A stretch of 13,765 bases of DNA from Fusobacterium sp. Its GTDB lineage: Bacteria > Fusobacteriota > Fusobacteriia > Fusobacteriales > Fusobacteriaceae. The stretch covers positions 1-13,765 of the forward strand of contig JAHHSZ010000046.1 of the NCBI GenBank assembly GCA_020024915.1, in the 5' to 3' direction. Made by a program: the position numbers and the translations under genes. This document shows, piece by piece, positions 5,989-13,274 of the stretch; position 1 is the stretch's first letter, and the number at the start of each line of letters is the position of its first letter. A model generated the notes under the pieces. It searched no databases. It saw nothing but the letters and a program-made list of their open reading frames with translations, and was not told the DNA's origin.

Positions 5989-7716
5989 ATGGCAATAAGA
6001 AAATTTCGTAAACATATAAAACCATTTATTTGGTTCATAACAGTATTATTTATACTTTCATCTGGAATGTTAGCATATATGAATATGAGAAGTTCATATG
6101 ATAGATCAAATGTATATGCTTTCAAATTAGATGGAGAAAAGGTTTCAAAAATGGAAGTGGAAAGAGCTAAAAATAACTTGGGACAGGGGTATTCAAGATT
6201 TTTAGGAGACAAGTTAGATAAAAAGCTGATAGAAGTATTAGCTTTTGATGAAGTTATCAATAGAAATTTAACATTGGAGATAGCTGATGAGTTAAATATT
6301 AAAGTTCCAAATAAAGAGGTTAATGCTCAATACGATTCAATAGAGAAATCTATAGGAAATAAGGAACAGTTTAAAAGAATGTTAGCTGCACAAGGATATA
6401 CTAAGAAGACATTTAAACAGGATATAAAAAATAATATTCTTATAGAAAAGACTTTCCAAAAGATTAAAGAGGGAGTAGTTCCAACAGATGAAGAGATTCA
6501 AAGAGAGTATGAGAATGGAGTTGCTACTCTATATGAAGGTAAGAGTCTAGATGAAGTGAGAGATCAAGTTATAAATAACTTAAAAGAGCAAAAAGGAATG
6601 GAAGAATACTTAGTTCTATTGAAAAAAAGTAAAGATAAGGTAAAAATAGATAGTGTTTCTCCTGAGTACGAAGAATTATTAGCAAAAGTAGAGATAGACA
6701 AAGATGGATTTAAGGTAACAAATATTGATTTTGCTAAGAAGATGTTAAATGCTCTATATGTAACTAATGGAGATAAGGAGAAGGCTGATCTTCAAGTTAG
6801 AGAATACTATAGTAATCAGATAAAAATAGCTAAAGAAGCTATGAAAAGAGGAATAGTAGTACCTGAGGATCTACCATTAGAGTATAGATTTGAAATATTC
6901 CAAAGAGAGCTATTTAACAATATAAAATCAACAATTAAACCAACAGATGAGGAATTAAAAGAGTATTTTAATAATAATAATTTAAAATATGATATTTTCC
7001 CAAGTGCACAAGCTGAAATTGCAAAAGTTCAGATAGAACCTTCTGCTGAAGATAAAGAAGTGGCTAAAAAACAAGCTGAAGATATATTAAAAGAAGCTAC
7101 ACCAGAAAACTTTAAAGAAAAAGCTAAGGAGTATTCAACAGGTCCAAGTGCAGGAAATGGTGGAGAATTAGGATGGTTCTCTAAAGGAGATATGGTAGAA
7201 CCATTCCAAAAAGCAGCCTTTGAAGGTGAAGTTGGTAAGATATATCCTACACCTGTGGAAACAGTTTTCGGATATCATTTGATTTTAGTTGAGGATAAGA
7301 ATGAAAAAGAGGATAAAGTAAAAGCTAGTCATATTTTAATCTCACCTAAAATATCTAAAAAAACAGTTGAAGATAAAGAGAAGGATATTGAGAATTTAAG
7401 AGAAAAAATACAAAATAAAGAGATAGAATTTAAAAATATCTCAAAAGATAGAACAGATATAGTTCAAAATAATAGCTTTAGAATTAACAATGCTGGATAT
7501 ATTTCAGGGCTTGGTTATAATGAGGAGTTAGCAAAAACTATATTAGACGCTCCATTAAATAAAGTGGAAAGTTTAAAAATAGATAACGAAATCTATATTT
7601 TCAATAAAACTGAGGATGTAAAATATAAAAAAGCTAAGTATGAAGATGTTAAGGATAAGGTAAAAGAGGATTACTTAAATAGTAAGGCTCAAGAGGAAAT
7701 GAAGAAATATATGTAA
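5989..7716 (+). CDS. PpiD/SurA-like peptidyl-prolyl cis-trans isomerase, membrane-anchored periplasmic foldase
   Basis: Probable envelope chaperone-foldase. A basic N-terminus (MAIRKFRKHIKP) and one membrane helix (about 12-31) anchor a 540-residue periplasmic part, as in PpiD. A SurA-N-like helical region follows (about 40-320). A parvulin-type rotamase segment at about 335-435 holds GGELGWFSKGD (391-401) and GYHLI (428-432). Its first strand (AQAEIAKVQIE) lacks the His of the usual HILV motif. A second unit starts at 445 with KASHILI, which has that His, but its later part lacks the GELGWF and GYH motifs and is degenerate. The length (575) is close to typical PpiD. The ATG is chosen because the basic-plus-hydrophobic N-terminus follows at once; the SD is unusually distant. 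Likely co-transcribed with the upstream activator and ends at a strong terminator. PrsA-like secretion foldase is the alternative name. Confidence 0.87.
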   Translation: MAIRKFRKHIKPFIWFITVLFILSSGMLAYMNMRSSYDRSNVYAFKLDGEKVSKMEVERAKNNLGQGYSRFLGDKLDKKLIEVLAFDEVINRNLTLEIADELNIKVPNKEVNAQYDSIEKSIGNKEQFKRMLAAQGYTKKTFKQDIKNNILIEKTFQKIKEGVVPTDEEIQREYENGVATLYEGKSLDEVRDQVINNLKEQKGMEEYLVLLKKSKDKVKIDSVSPEYEELLAKVEIDKDGFKVTNIDFAKKMLNALYVTNGDKEKADLQVREYYSNQIKIAKEAMKRGIVVPEDLPLEYRFEIFQRELFNNIKSTIKPTDEELKEYFNNNNLKYDIFPSAQAEIAKVQIEPSAEDKEVAKKQAEDILKEATPENFKEKAKEYSTGPSAGNGGELGWFSKGDMVEPFQKAAFEGEVGKIYPTPVETVFGYHLILVEDKNEKEDKVKASHILISPKISKKTVEDKEKDIENLREKIQNKEIEFKNISKDRTDIVQNNSFRINNAGYISGLGYNEELAKTILDAPLNKVESLKIDNEIYIFNKTEDVKYKKAKYEDVKDKVKEDYLNSKAQEEMKKYM

Positions 7717-7720
7717 ATAG

Positions 7721-7758
7721 AAAAAAGAGAATGACCATAATTGGTTGCTCTCTTTTTT
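7721..7758 (+). terminator. Intrinsic terminator after the foldase gene
   Basis: AAAAAAGAGA (7721-7730) pairs perfectly with TCTCTTTTTT (7749-7758). An inner ACCA (7734-7737)/TGGT (7742-7745) helix closes a TAAT loop. The run of A on one side and T on the other means it could stop transcription in both directions. It closes the activator-foldase unit 4 nt after the stop codon. Confidence 0.85.
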
Positions 7759-7772
7759 ATTGATTTTTTTAT

Positions 7773-7801
7773 TTGCTTTATTTCAGAAAATATATTATAC
7801 T
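7773..7801 (+). promoter_or_regulatory. Candidate promoter of the dnaG-rpoD operon
   Basis: TTGCTT (7773-7778) and TATACT (7796-7801) are spaced by 17 bp, about 40 nt upstream of the dnaG ATG. The position directly behind a terminator makes an independent promoter necessary here. The -10 sits in an AT-rich tract, so the exact hexamer could shift by a few bases. Confidence 0.6.
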
Positions 7802-7840
7802 ATATAGCTGAATAATATTAAGAAACGAGAGGGAGGGAAA

Positions 7841-9661
7841 ATGAGATATAGATCAGAAGATATAGACCTTTTGATAGATTCTTTAAAGATAGAAGATGTT
7901 GTCGGAGAATTTGTAGAGCTAAAAAAATCTGGTGCAAACTATAAGGGATTATGTCCATTCCACTCTGATACCACTCCCTCATTTATGGTGAGTCCAAGCA
8001 AAAATATTTGTAAATGTTTTGTATGTGGGGCTGGAGGAAATCCGATATCTTTTTATTCTCAGTATAAAAAGATATCTTTTATGGAAGCCGTAGATGAATT
8101 AGCTAAAAAATATAGTATTCCAATAAAAGAGTTAGAGAGTAAGAGCAAGAATAGTGAGAGTTTTGATAAATACTACAAAATAATGGACGAGGCCCATAAA
8201 TACTATACAGATAATATCTTTTCTCTTCAGGGAAGAACAGCTTTGGAGTATCTATCCAATAGAGCTATCAATCCAAAAATAATAAAAGATAATGGGTTGG
8301 GATTTGCTTCAAATAGATGGAGTGACTTAACTGACTATCTGGTAAGTAAAGGGTATGAAAGTAAGGATCTGATATTATTAGGATTGACAAAAGAGGGAGA
8401 TAATGGAAATAACTATGATGCTTTTAGAAATAGGATAATTTTTCCAATTCACTCTATAAAAGGAGAGATTATTGCTTTTGGAGGAAGAACTCTTGAAAAG
8501 GATAAGGAGACACCCAAATATATAAATTCACCAGATACCCCAATATTTAAGAAGGGGAAGAATTTGTATGGATTGGAGAGAAGCTCAATAATAAGAAAGA
8601 AAAACTATACAATGTTGATGGAAGGTTATATGGATGTTTTATCAGCAAATATCTATGGTTTTGACGTGGCTTTAGCTCCTCTAGGAACAGCTTTGACAGA
8701 GGAACAAGGAGCAATTTTAAAGAGGTATACTTCCAATGTTATACTCTCTTTTGACTCAGATGCTCCAGGTCAGTCTGCAACGGAGAGGGCAGGATTGATC
8801 TTAAAGAGTTTGGGATTTAATATTAGAGTGTTACAACTAGATGGAGCAAAGGATCCAGATGAATATCTGAAAACTTATGGAAAAGAGAGATTTTTACAGT
8901 GTGTAAAAAATTCAGTAGAGATATTTGATTTTTTATTCAGCTACTATTCAAAAGAGTATGATTTTAGTAGTATTATGTCTAAACAAAATTTTGTAAATAG
9001 ATTTAAAAGTTTTTTTCAATGTATTGATACAGAACTTGAGAAAATGCTGTATTTAGATAAATTGTCAAAAAATCTTAATTTAGAAAAAGATACCCTTAAA
9101 GAGATTTTAATAAATAAAAATAGAAAAAAATCAAGGAAATTTGAAGATGATTTAGTAAATATAAGTATAGGGGAAAAATTTGTCACTTTGGACAGATTGG
9201 AAAGAGATACCCTGTTTTTAGTTCTTGTAAATAGAGATTATTTTAGATATTTTAAGGATAAAAAGATAAAAACATCAATTGGAAAGAAAATATATGATTA
9301 TTTAGAAAAAGAGGACAGTGTAGATATAATTTCATCTTTTACCACAGAGTATGATTTGAAAGATGAGGAAATAGAACAATGGAATCTATTGAGATGTACT
9401 GTTATTGAAGACTGTTCAGATGAGAAAAAAATAGAGGAACTATTGAGAGAGAGTTTTATCTCTTGGTTTAAACAGGAGATAGATGAGAGCTATATAAAGA
9501 TAAATAGTGGTTTCTATGGGATAAAAGAGCTAAACATAATAGAGAAATTGATGTTGGCAAGAAAAATCAAAGAGATAGAGATAGATTTAAGCAAAGTAAA
9601 TGAATTTAATGAGATAGAAGAATTGTATAGAGGTTTTAATAATTTATTAATTAATCTATAA
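7841..9661 (+). CDS. dnaG: DNA primase
   Basis: Synthesises RNA primers for Okazaki fragments at the replication fork, working with the DnaB helicase. The N-terminal CHC2 zinc-binding domain has C38, H41, C59 and C62 (CPFH, then CFVCG). The RNA polymerase core follows, with the conserved FRNRIIFPI and FGGRTL blocks. The TOPRIM catalytic site has E261 in EGYMDV and the metal-binding DSD at 305-307. The 606-residue length is normal. The C-terminal third (from about 370) is poorly conserved and lysine-rich, as expected for the helicase-binding region. SD GGGAGG lies just upstream of the ATG. First gene of a macromolecular-synthesis operon; rpoD begins 23 nt after its stop. Confidence 0.97.
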   Translation: MRYRSEDIDLLIDSLKIEDVVGEFVELKKSGANYKGLCPFHSDTTPSFMVSPSKNICKCFVCGAGGNPISFYSQYKKISFMEAVDELAKKYSIPIKELESKSKNSESFDKYYKIMDEAHKYYTDNIFSLQGRTALEYLSNRAINPKIIKDNGLGFASNRWSDLTDYLVSKGYESKDLILLGLTKEGDNGNNYDAFRNRIIFPIHSIKGEIIAFGGRTLEKDKETPKYINSPDTPIFKKGKNLYGLERSSIIRKKNYTMLMEGYMDVLSANIYGFDVALAPLGTALTEEQGAILKRYTSNVILSFDSDAPGQSATERAGLILKSLGFNIRVLQLDGAKDPDEYLKTYGKERFLQCVKNSVEIFDFLFSYYSKEYDFSSIMSKQNFVNRFKSFFQCIDTELEKMLYLDKLSKNLNLEKDTLKEILINKNRKKSRKFEDDLVNISIGEKFVTLDRLERDTLFLVLVNRDYFRYFKDKKIKTSIGKKIYDYLEKEDSVDIISSFTTEYDLKDEEIEQWNLLRCTVIEDCSDEKKIEELLRESFISWFKQEIDESYIKINSGFYGIKELNIIEKLMLARKIKEIEIDLSKVNEFNEIEELYRGFNNLLINL

Positions 9662-9684
9662 GTTATTTAGAGGAGGCTCAAATA

Positions 9685-11004
9685 ATGAGAGAGTTTATAA
9701 AAAATGAAAAGGTTCTAGGCTTGGTAAGGAAAGCAATGGAAAACAAATGCATCACTTATGAAGAGATCAATGATGGATTAAAAGATGATTTTCCTGTTGA
9801 AAAGATAGAACAACTTATTACAGGAATGATCGATCAAGGTATTGAGATAGTAAGACAAGAAGATATAGAAAAAACTAAAAAATTAGCAAAAGCGACTAAA
9901 ACTAAAAAAACTATTGCTAAGAAAGTTACAAAAAAGAAAGAGAAAGATCCTGAAGAGGATTATAGTGATGACGAGAAAGATGATGATCTAAAAGATGAAG
10001 ATAATGAGAATTTTGAAAAAGATGACTTTTTAGATGAAGACGATTTTGATGATGCTTTAGATAGTAAGTTAGATGATTTTGATGATGATTTTGATCATTT
10101 CAATCCTGATGATCTGGAAGATATTGGTGATGAAGACTATATTAGTGATGATTTATTCACTCTTTCAGGAGATATGAAGGTAGATGAGCCAATAAAAATG
10201 TACCTACGTGAGATAGGACAGATTCCTCTATTGAATCATGATGAAGAACTAGAATACGCTAAGAGAGCTTTAGAGGGAGATGAATGGGCAAGTCAACAGT
10301 TGATCGAAGCTAACTTAAGACTGGTTGTAAGTATTGCAAAAAAACATACAAATAGAGGATTGAAGCTATTAGACCTTATTCAAGAAGGAAATATAGGTCT
10401 GATGAAAGCTGTAGAAAAATTTGAATATACAAAGGGATATAAGTTCTCAACGTATGCTACTTGGTGGATTAGACAAGCTATAACAAGAGCTATAGCAGAC
10501 CAAGGAAGAACAATAAGAATACCAGTACATATGATAGAGACAATTAACAAAATCAAGAAAGAAGCTAGAATATATTTACAAGAGACAGGAAAAGATGCAA
10601 CTCCAGAGGTTTTAGCCGAAAGATTGGGAATGGAGATAGAGAAAGTCAAAGCAATACAAGAGATGAATCAAGATCCTATCTCATTAGAAACTCCAGTTGG
10701 AAGTGAGGAAGATAGTGAATTAGGCGATTTTGTTGAGGATAACAAAATGTTGAATCCATATGAATTAACGAATAGGTCTTTATTGAGAGAACAATTAGAT
10801 GGTGTATTAAATAGTTTGAGCAGTAGAGAGGAAAAGGTATTAAGATACAGATATGGACTTGATGATGGTTCGCCTAAGACTCTAGAGGAAGTCGGAAAAA
10901 TATTTAAAGTAACAAGAGAAAGAATCAGACAAATAGAGGTAAAAGCTCTTAGAAAATTAAGGCATCCAAGTAGAAGAAAAAAATTAGAGGATTTTAAAGT
11001 ATAG
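9685..11004 (+). CDS. rpoD: RNA polymerase primary sigma factor (sigma-70/SigA)
   Basis: Directs RNA polymerase to housekeeping promoters. Region 1.1-like N-terminus (1-60), then a Lys-rich segment (64-88) and a strikingly Asp/Glu-rich segment (88-157). From about 167 come region 1.2 (DEPIKMYLREIGQIPLLN) and region 2 with LLDLIQEGNIGLMKAVEKF and the promoter-melting aromatics in YATWWIRQAI. Region 3 follows, and region 4 (about 370-438) has the -35-binding helix TRERIRQIEVKALRKLRH. All functional residues look intact. SD AGGAGG at 9671-9676 supports the ATG, 8 nt away. The dnaG-rpoD pair is the classic macromolecular-synthesis arrangement. A terminator-like hairpin starts 10 nt after the stop. 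The promoters proposed in this window (TTGaaa/TATAAT type) suit this factor. Confidence 0.98.
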   Translation: MREFIKNEKVLGLVRKAMENKCITYEEINDGLKDDFPVEKIEQLITGMIDQGIEIVRQEDIEKTKKLAKATKTKKTIAKKVTKKKEKDPEEDYSDDEKDDDLKDEDNENFEKDDFLDEDDFDDALDSKLDDFDDDFDHFNPDDLEDIGDEDYISDDLFTLSGDMKVDEPIKMYLREIGQIPLLNHDEELEYAKRALEGDEWASQQLIEANLRLVVSIAKKHTNRGLKLLDLIQEGNIGLMKAVEKFEYTKGYKFSTYATWWIRQAITRAIADQGRTIRIPVHMIETINKIKKEARIYLQETGKDATPEVLAERLGMEIEKVKAIQEMNQDPISLETPVGSEEDSELGDFVEDNKMLNPYELTNRSLLREQLDGVLNSLSSREEKVLRYRYGLDDGSPKTLEEVGKIFKVTRERIRQIEVKALRKLRHPSRRKKLEDFKV

Positions 11005-11014
11005 TAATTAAAAT

Positions 11015-11055
11015 AGAGGCTGATACAATAAAAATAAAGAATCAGTCTCTTTTTT
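11015..11055 (+). terminator. Intrinsic-terminator-like hairpin between rpoD and the sigma-like gene
   Basis: AGAGGCTGAT (11015-11024) pairs with ATCAGTCTCT (11041-11050) over 10 bp with one G-U pair. The loop is 16 nt and A-rich, and the T run covers 11050-11055. The next gene's ribosome binding site (AGGAGG, 11066-11071) begins only 11 nt later, leaving no space for a promoter. The gene behind it must rely on readthrough or on a promoter inside rpoD. Confidence 0.78.
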
Positions 11056-11075
11056 AAATTATAGTAGGAGGAAAA

Positions 11076-11888
11076 ATGGAAAAAATTAATGTGTTAGATT
11101 TTGAGAGAAGTGTAATAGCAGAGTATACATCGGATATAGAGTTTTTAAAATTTTTGGAGAAAAATGGGAAAAAGGAATTAAACTTAGATTATTCAAAAAT
11201 TGAGTTAAAAGAGCTGGAAGATGAGGATTTAGATACACTGGGAGAAGAGACAGTGTTGGATTATCTAGAAGAGGTAGCTAGTATTACTTTAACAAAAGAG
11301 TTAGAGGGAGAGGATTTTGTAGTTCAAAATCTTCCAGTAGTGGCTTCAATTGCTTTTAATTACTTAAGAGAGGGAGTAGCTTATTTAGATGTTGTTCAAG
11401 AGGGGACAATGGGGCTTATAAAGGGAATAGAAACTTATAAAGGGGAGATACATGGTGATTTTGATAACTATAAAAAATATTGGATAGTTAGAGAGATGGT
11501 ACTGTTTATAGAGAATAAGATAAATGATATAAAAAATGAGTTTAAAAGTTTTTTCAAGGATAAGAGAGAGAATTTTGGAAAAATTGAAGAGGAAGAAAGT
11601 GATAAATCAGAGATTTATTTGACAGAAGAGGATCTTTTACCAAACCTAGAAGCTATAGATAAGAGAGAAAAACTTATGGAAAAAACTATGGATTTCTTTG
11701 CTTTAAAAAATAGATTGAGCAAGAGACAGATAGATGTGTTAAATTATTATTTTGGTTTTGGTGTTGATAGAAGATATTCAACTTTTGAGATTGAAGAGAA
11801 GCTGGGATTAAATAAAGGTGATGGTGAAGTTATTTTTGAACAAGCACTTTTAATTTTATCTACAATGGAAGGGAAGATGTTTTTATGA
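11076..11888 (+). CDS. Divergent acidic sigma-70-like protein (RpoD paralogue of unknown role)
   Basis: A 270-residue protein alignable by eye to RpoD. Residues 85-150 follow region 2 (NLPVVASIAF, then YLDVVQEGTMGLIKGIETYKG against NLRLVVSIAK and LLDLIQEGNIGLMKAVEKF). Residues 203-262 follow region 4 (LSKRQIDVLNYYFGFG). Key changes: the melting block YATWW becomes NYKKYW, and the recognition helix TRERIRQIE becomes NKGDGEVIFE, losing nearly all basic DNA-contacting residues. By hand count it has about 61 Asp/Glu against 36 Lys/Arg, so it is strongly acidic. There is no region 1.2 and little of region 3; the 150-200 segment is charged and low-complexity. SD AGGAGG at 11066-11071. It lies just behind rpoD and its stop overlaps the next start (ATGA), so it is coupled to the Nif3 gene. 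It could be an alternative sigma factor, a region-2-only core binder or an RpoD modulator. I cannot choose between these. Confidence 0.8.
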   Translation: MEKINVLDFERSVIAEYTSDIEFLKFLEKNGKKELNLDYSKIELKELEDEDLDTLGEETVLDYLEEVASITLTKELEGEDFVVQNLPVVASIAFNYLREGVAYLDVVQEGTMGLIKGIETYKGEIHGDFDNYKKYWIVREMVLFIENKINDIKNEFKSFFKDKRENFGKIEEEESDKSEIYLTEEDLLPNLEAIDKREKLMEKTMDFFALKNRLSKRQIDVLNYYFGFGVDRRYSTFEIEEKLGLNKGDGEVIFEQALLILSTMEGKMFL

Positions 11889-12664
11889 TAGCTCAACAAA
11901 TTATCAACGGTTTAGAGGAGAGATATCCAAAAAGATTGGCTGAAGATTGGGACAATGTTGGACTGTTGTTAGGGGATAATAAGCAGGAGATAAAAAAAGT
12001 TCAGTTATCTTTGGATATTACTGATAAAGCTATTGAAAATGCAGTAAAAAATGGTGTTAATATGATAGTAACACATCACCCATTCATATTTAAAGGGATT
12101 AAAAATATTGATTTTAGTACAACGATTGGAAAAAAGATAAGAGATTTAATAAAAAATGATATTAGTGTATACTCTATACATACAAATTTAGACTCAGCTC
12201 AGGGAGGATTAAATGACTATCTTTTGAGTTTACTTGATATCTATGAGAGTAGAGTCATTGATAAGAACAGTGAAGATGAGAGTTGTGGTATAGGTAGATT
12301 GTATAAACTGAGAGAGGAAACGCCTTTAAAAGAGTATATAGTTCAATTAAAAGAGAGATTTCAATTGGAAAATTTAAGGGTAATAGTAGAAAGTGATGAA
12401 ATTAAAATAAAAAAAGTGGCTCTTATAAATGGATCAGGAATGAGCTATTGGAGAAAAGTTAAAAGTTTGGGAGCAGATCTTTTTATAACTGGAGATGTAG
12501 GTTATCACGAGTCACTAGAAGCTAAAGAGAGTGGATTGGCTGTAATAGACATAGGTCATTTTGAAGGAGAACAGCATTTTGTAAAACTTTTAAAAACTTA
12601 CTTTGAAAAAATTAATATTGATGTTATAATTTATAATAATGGACCCACATTTAAAATTTATTAA
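11885..12664 (+). CDS. Nif3/DUF34 (YbgI/YqfO) family dinuclear-metal protein
   Basis: Widespread conserved protein forming hexameric rings with two metals per subunit. Its biochemical role is unsettled; the label GTP cyclohydrolase 1 type 2 found in databases rests on limited evidence. Metal ligands visible: H64 and H65 (VTHHPFIF), D103 (HTNLD), H225 and E229 (GHFEGE). The ITGDVGYHES block is also present. The 259 residues match the short YbgI form and lack the PII-like insert found in longer YqfO proteins (about 370). The ATG overlaps the previous stop as ATGA, implying translational coupling. In Bacillus-type genomes yqfO lies behind dnaG-sigA-trmK, so position supports the identity. Confidence 0.93.
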   Translation: MIAQQIINGLEERYPKRLAEDWDNVGLLLGDNKQEIKKVQLSLDITDKAIENAVKNGVNMIVTHHPFIFKGIKNIDFSTTIGKKIRDLIKNDISVYSIHTNLDSAQGGLNDYLLSLLDIYESRVIDKNSEDESCGIGRLYKLREETPLKEYIVQLKERFQLENLRVIVESDEIKIKKVALINGSGMSYWRKVKSLGADLFITGDVGYHESLEAKESGLAVIDIGHFEGEQHFVKLLKTYFEKINIDVIIYNNGPTFKIY

Positions 12665-12677
12665 TTAGGAGTAAAGA

Positions 12678-13265
12678 ATGAGTAAAAAACTTATAGTATT
12701 AAGTTTCTTTTTATTGAATATCTTAACTTTTGCCAAAGTAAATGATGAACTTGGAGTTTTAAATGATGAGCAGAAGGTAAGTATTGAAAAGAAAATTGAG
12801 GAGATCTCTGAAAAAAGAGGAATAAATATATATGTTAATACTTTCTCAGACGGGGAGGGATTTGTTGCTGATAAAGCTGAAAAATTAGTGATTTTAAACT
12901 TGACAAAACCTGAAGAAAAATCTTTAAAAGTTGAATTGAAGTTGACTAAAGATATGGAATTAGAAGAAGTCCAAGAAGATATAGACAATATTTTAAATGG
13001 AAATGAGAAAAGTTTAAAAGAAAAAAATTATTCTGAGTATATTACAGAAGTGCTAGTTGGTATTGATGGAGTCCTAGAAAATATTAAGTTTGAAGAGCCT
13101 ATTATAGTTGAAGAAGAAGTGGTTCAAGAGAAAAAAAATGGATTTTTTATAGGAATGGGTATTGCATTTTTTGTAATATTTGGTATTATAATAAGAGTAC
13201 TTATGATAAAATATCGTAAAAGTTTTAAAGAAGAGATGGAAATAGTAAGCAGAAGAAAATATTAA
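12678..13265 (+). CDS. Membrane-anchored TPM-domain protein
   Basis: Predicted envelope protein with an N-terminal signal sequence (residues 1-19, S-F-F-L-L-N-I-L-T-F-A). A TPM-like domain begins VNDELGVLNDEQKVSIEKKI, the typical opening of that family, and runs to about residue 130. An acidic linker follows (E-E-E-V-V), then one C-terminal membrane helix (about 155-177) and a short basic tail. The TPM part would face the periplasm. TPM domains have been linked to photosystem II assembly and to phosphatase activity in plants; the role in bacteria of this kind is unknown. SD AGGAG (12667-12671) lies 13 nt or less behind the Nif3 stop, so it is the last protein gene of that operon. Its 3' end probably contains the rnpB promoter. 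The domain match is weak but has the right N-terminal features. Confidence 0.75.
   Translation: MSKKLIVLSFFLLNILTFAKVNDELGVLNDEQKVSIEKKIEEISEKRGINIYVNTFSDGEGFVADKAEKLVILNLTKPEEKSLKVELKLTKDMELEEVQEDIDNILNGNEKSLKEKNYSEYITEVLVGIDGVLENIKFEEPIIVEEEVVQEKKNGFFIGMGIAFFVIFGIIIRVLMIKYRKSFKEEMEIVSRRKY
13237..13265 (+). promoter_or_regulatory. Candidate rnpB promoter inside the TPM gene
   Basis: TGGAAA (13237-13242) and TATTAA (13260-13265) are spaced by 17 bp, and the -10 ends 9 nt before the predicted RNase P RNA 5' end at 13275. Both hexamers are imperfect. The position is right, but processing of rnpB from the upstream mRNA is an alternative. Confidence 0.35.
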
Positions 13266-13274
13266 AAATATATA

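Noticed and set aside
5181..6260. Minus-strand open frames across the activator and the foldase start
   Set aside because: They are antisense to strongly supported coding sequence with clear domains, and have no recognisable product.
10380..10649. Minus-strand open frame inside rpoD
   Set aside because: Antisense shadow of conserved sigma regions 2 and 3.
12665..12988. Minus-strand open frame opposite the TPM gene
   Set aside because: The plus-strand frame has an SD, a signal peptide, a domain opening and a membrane helix; the opposite frame has no such support.
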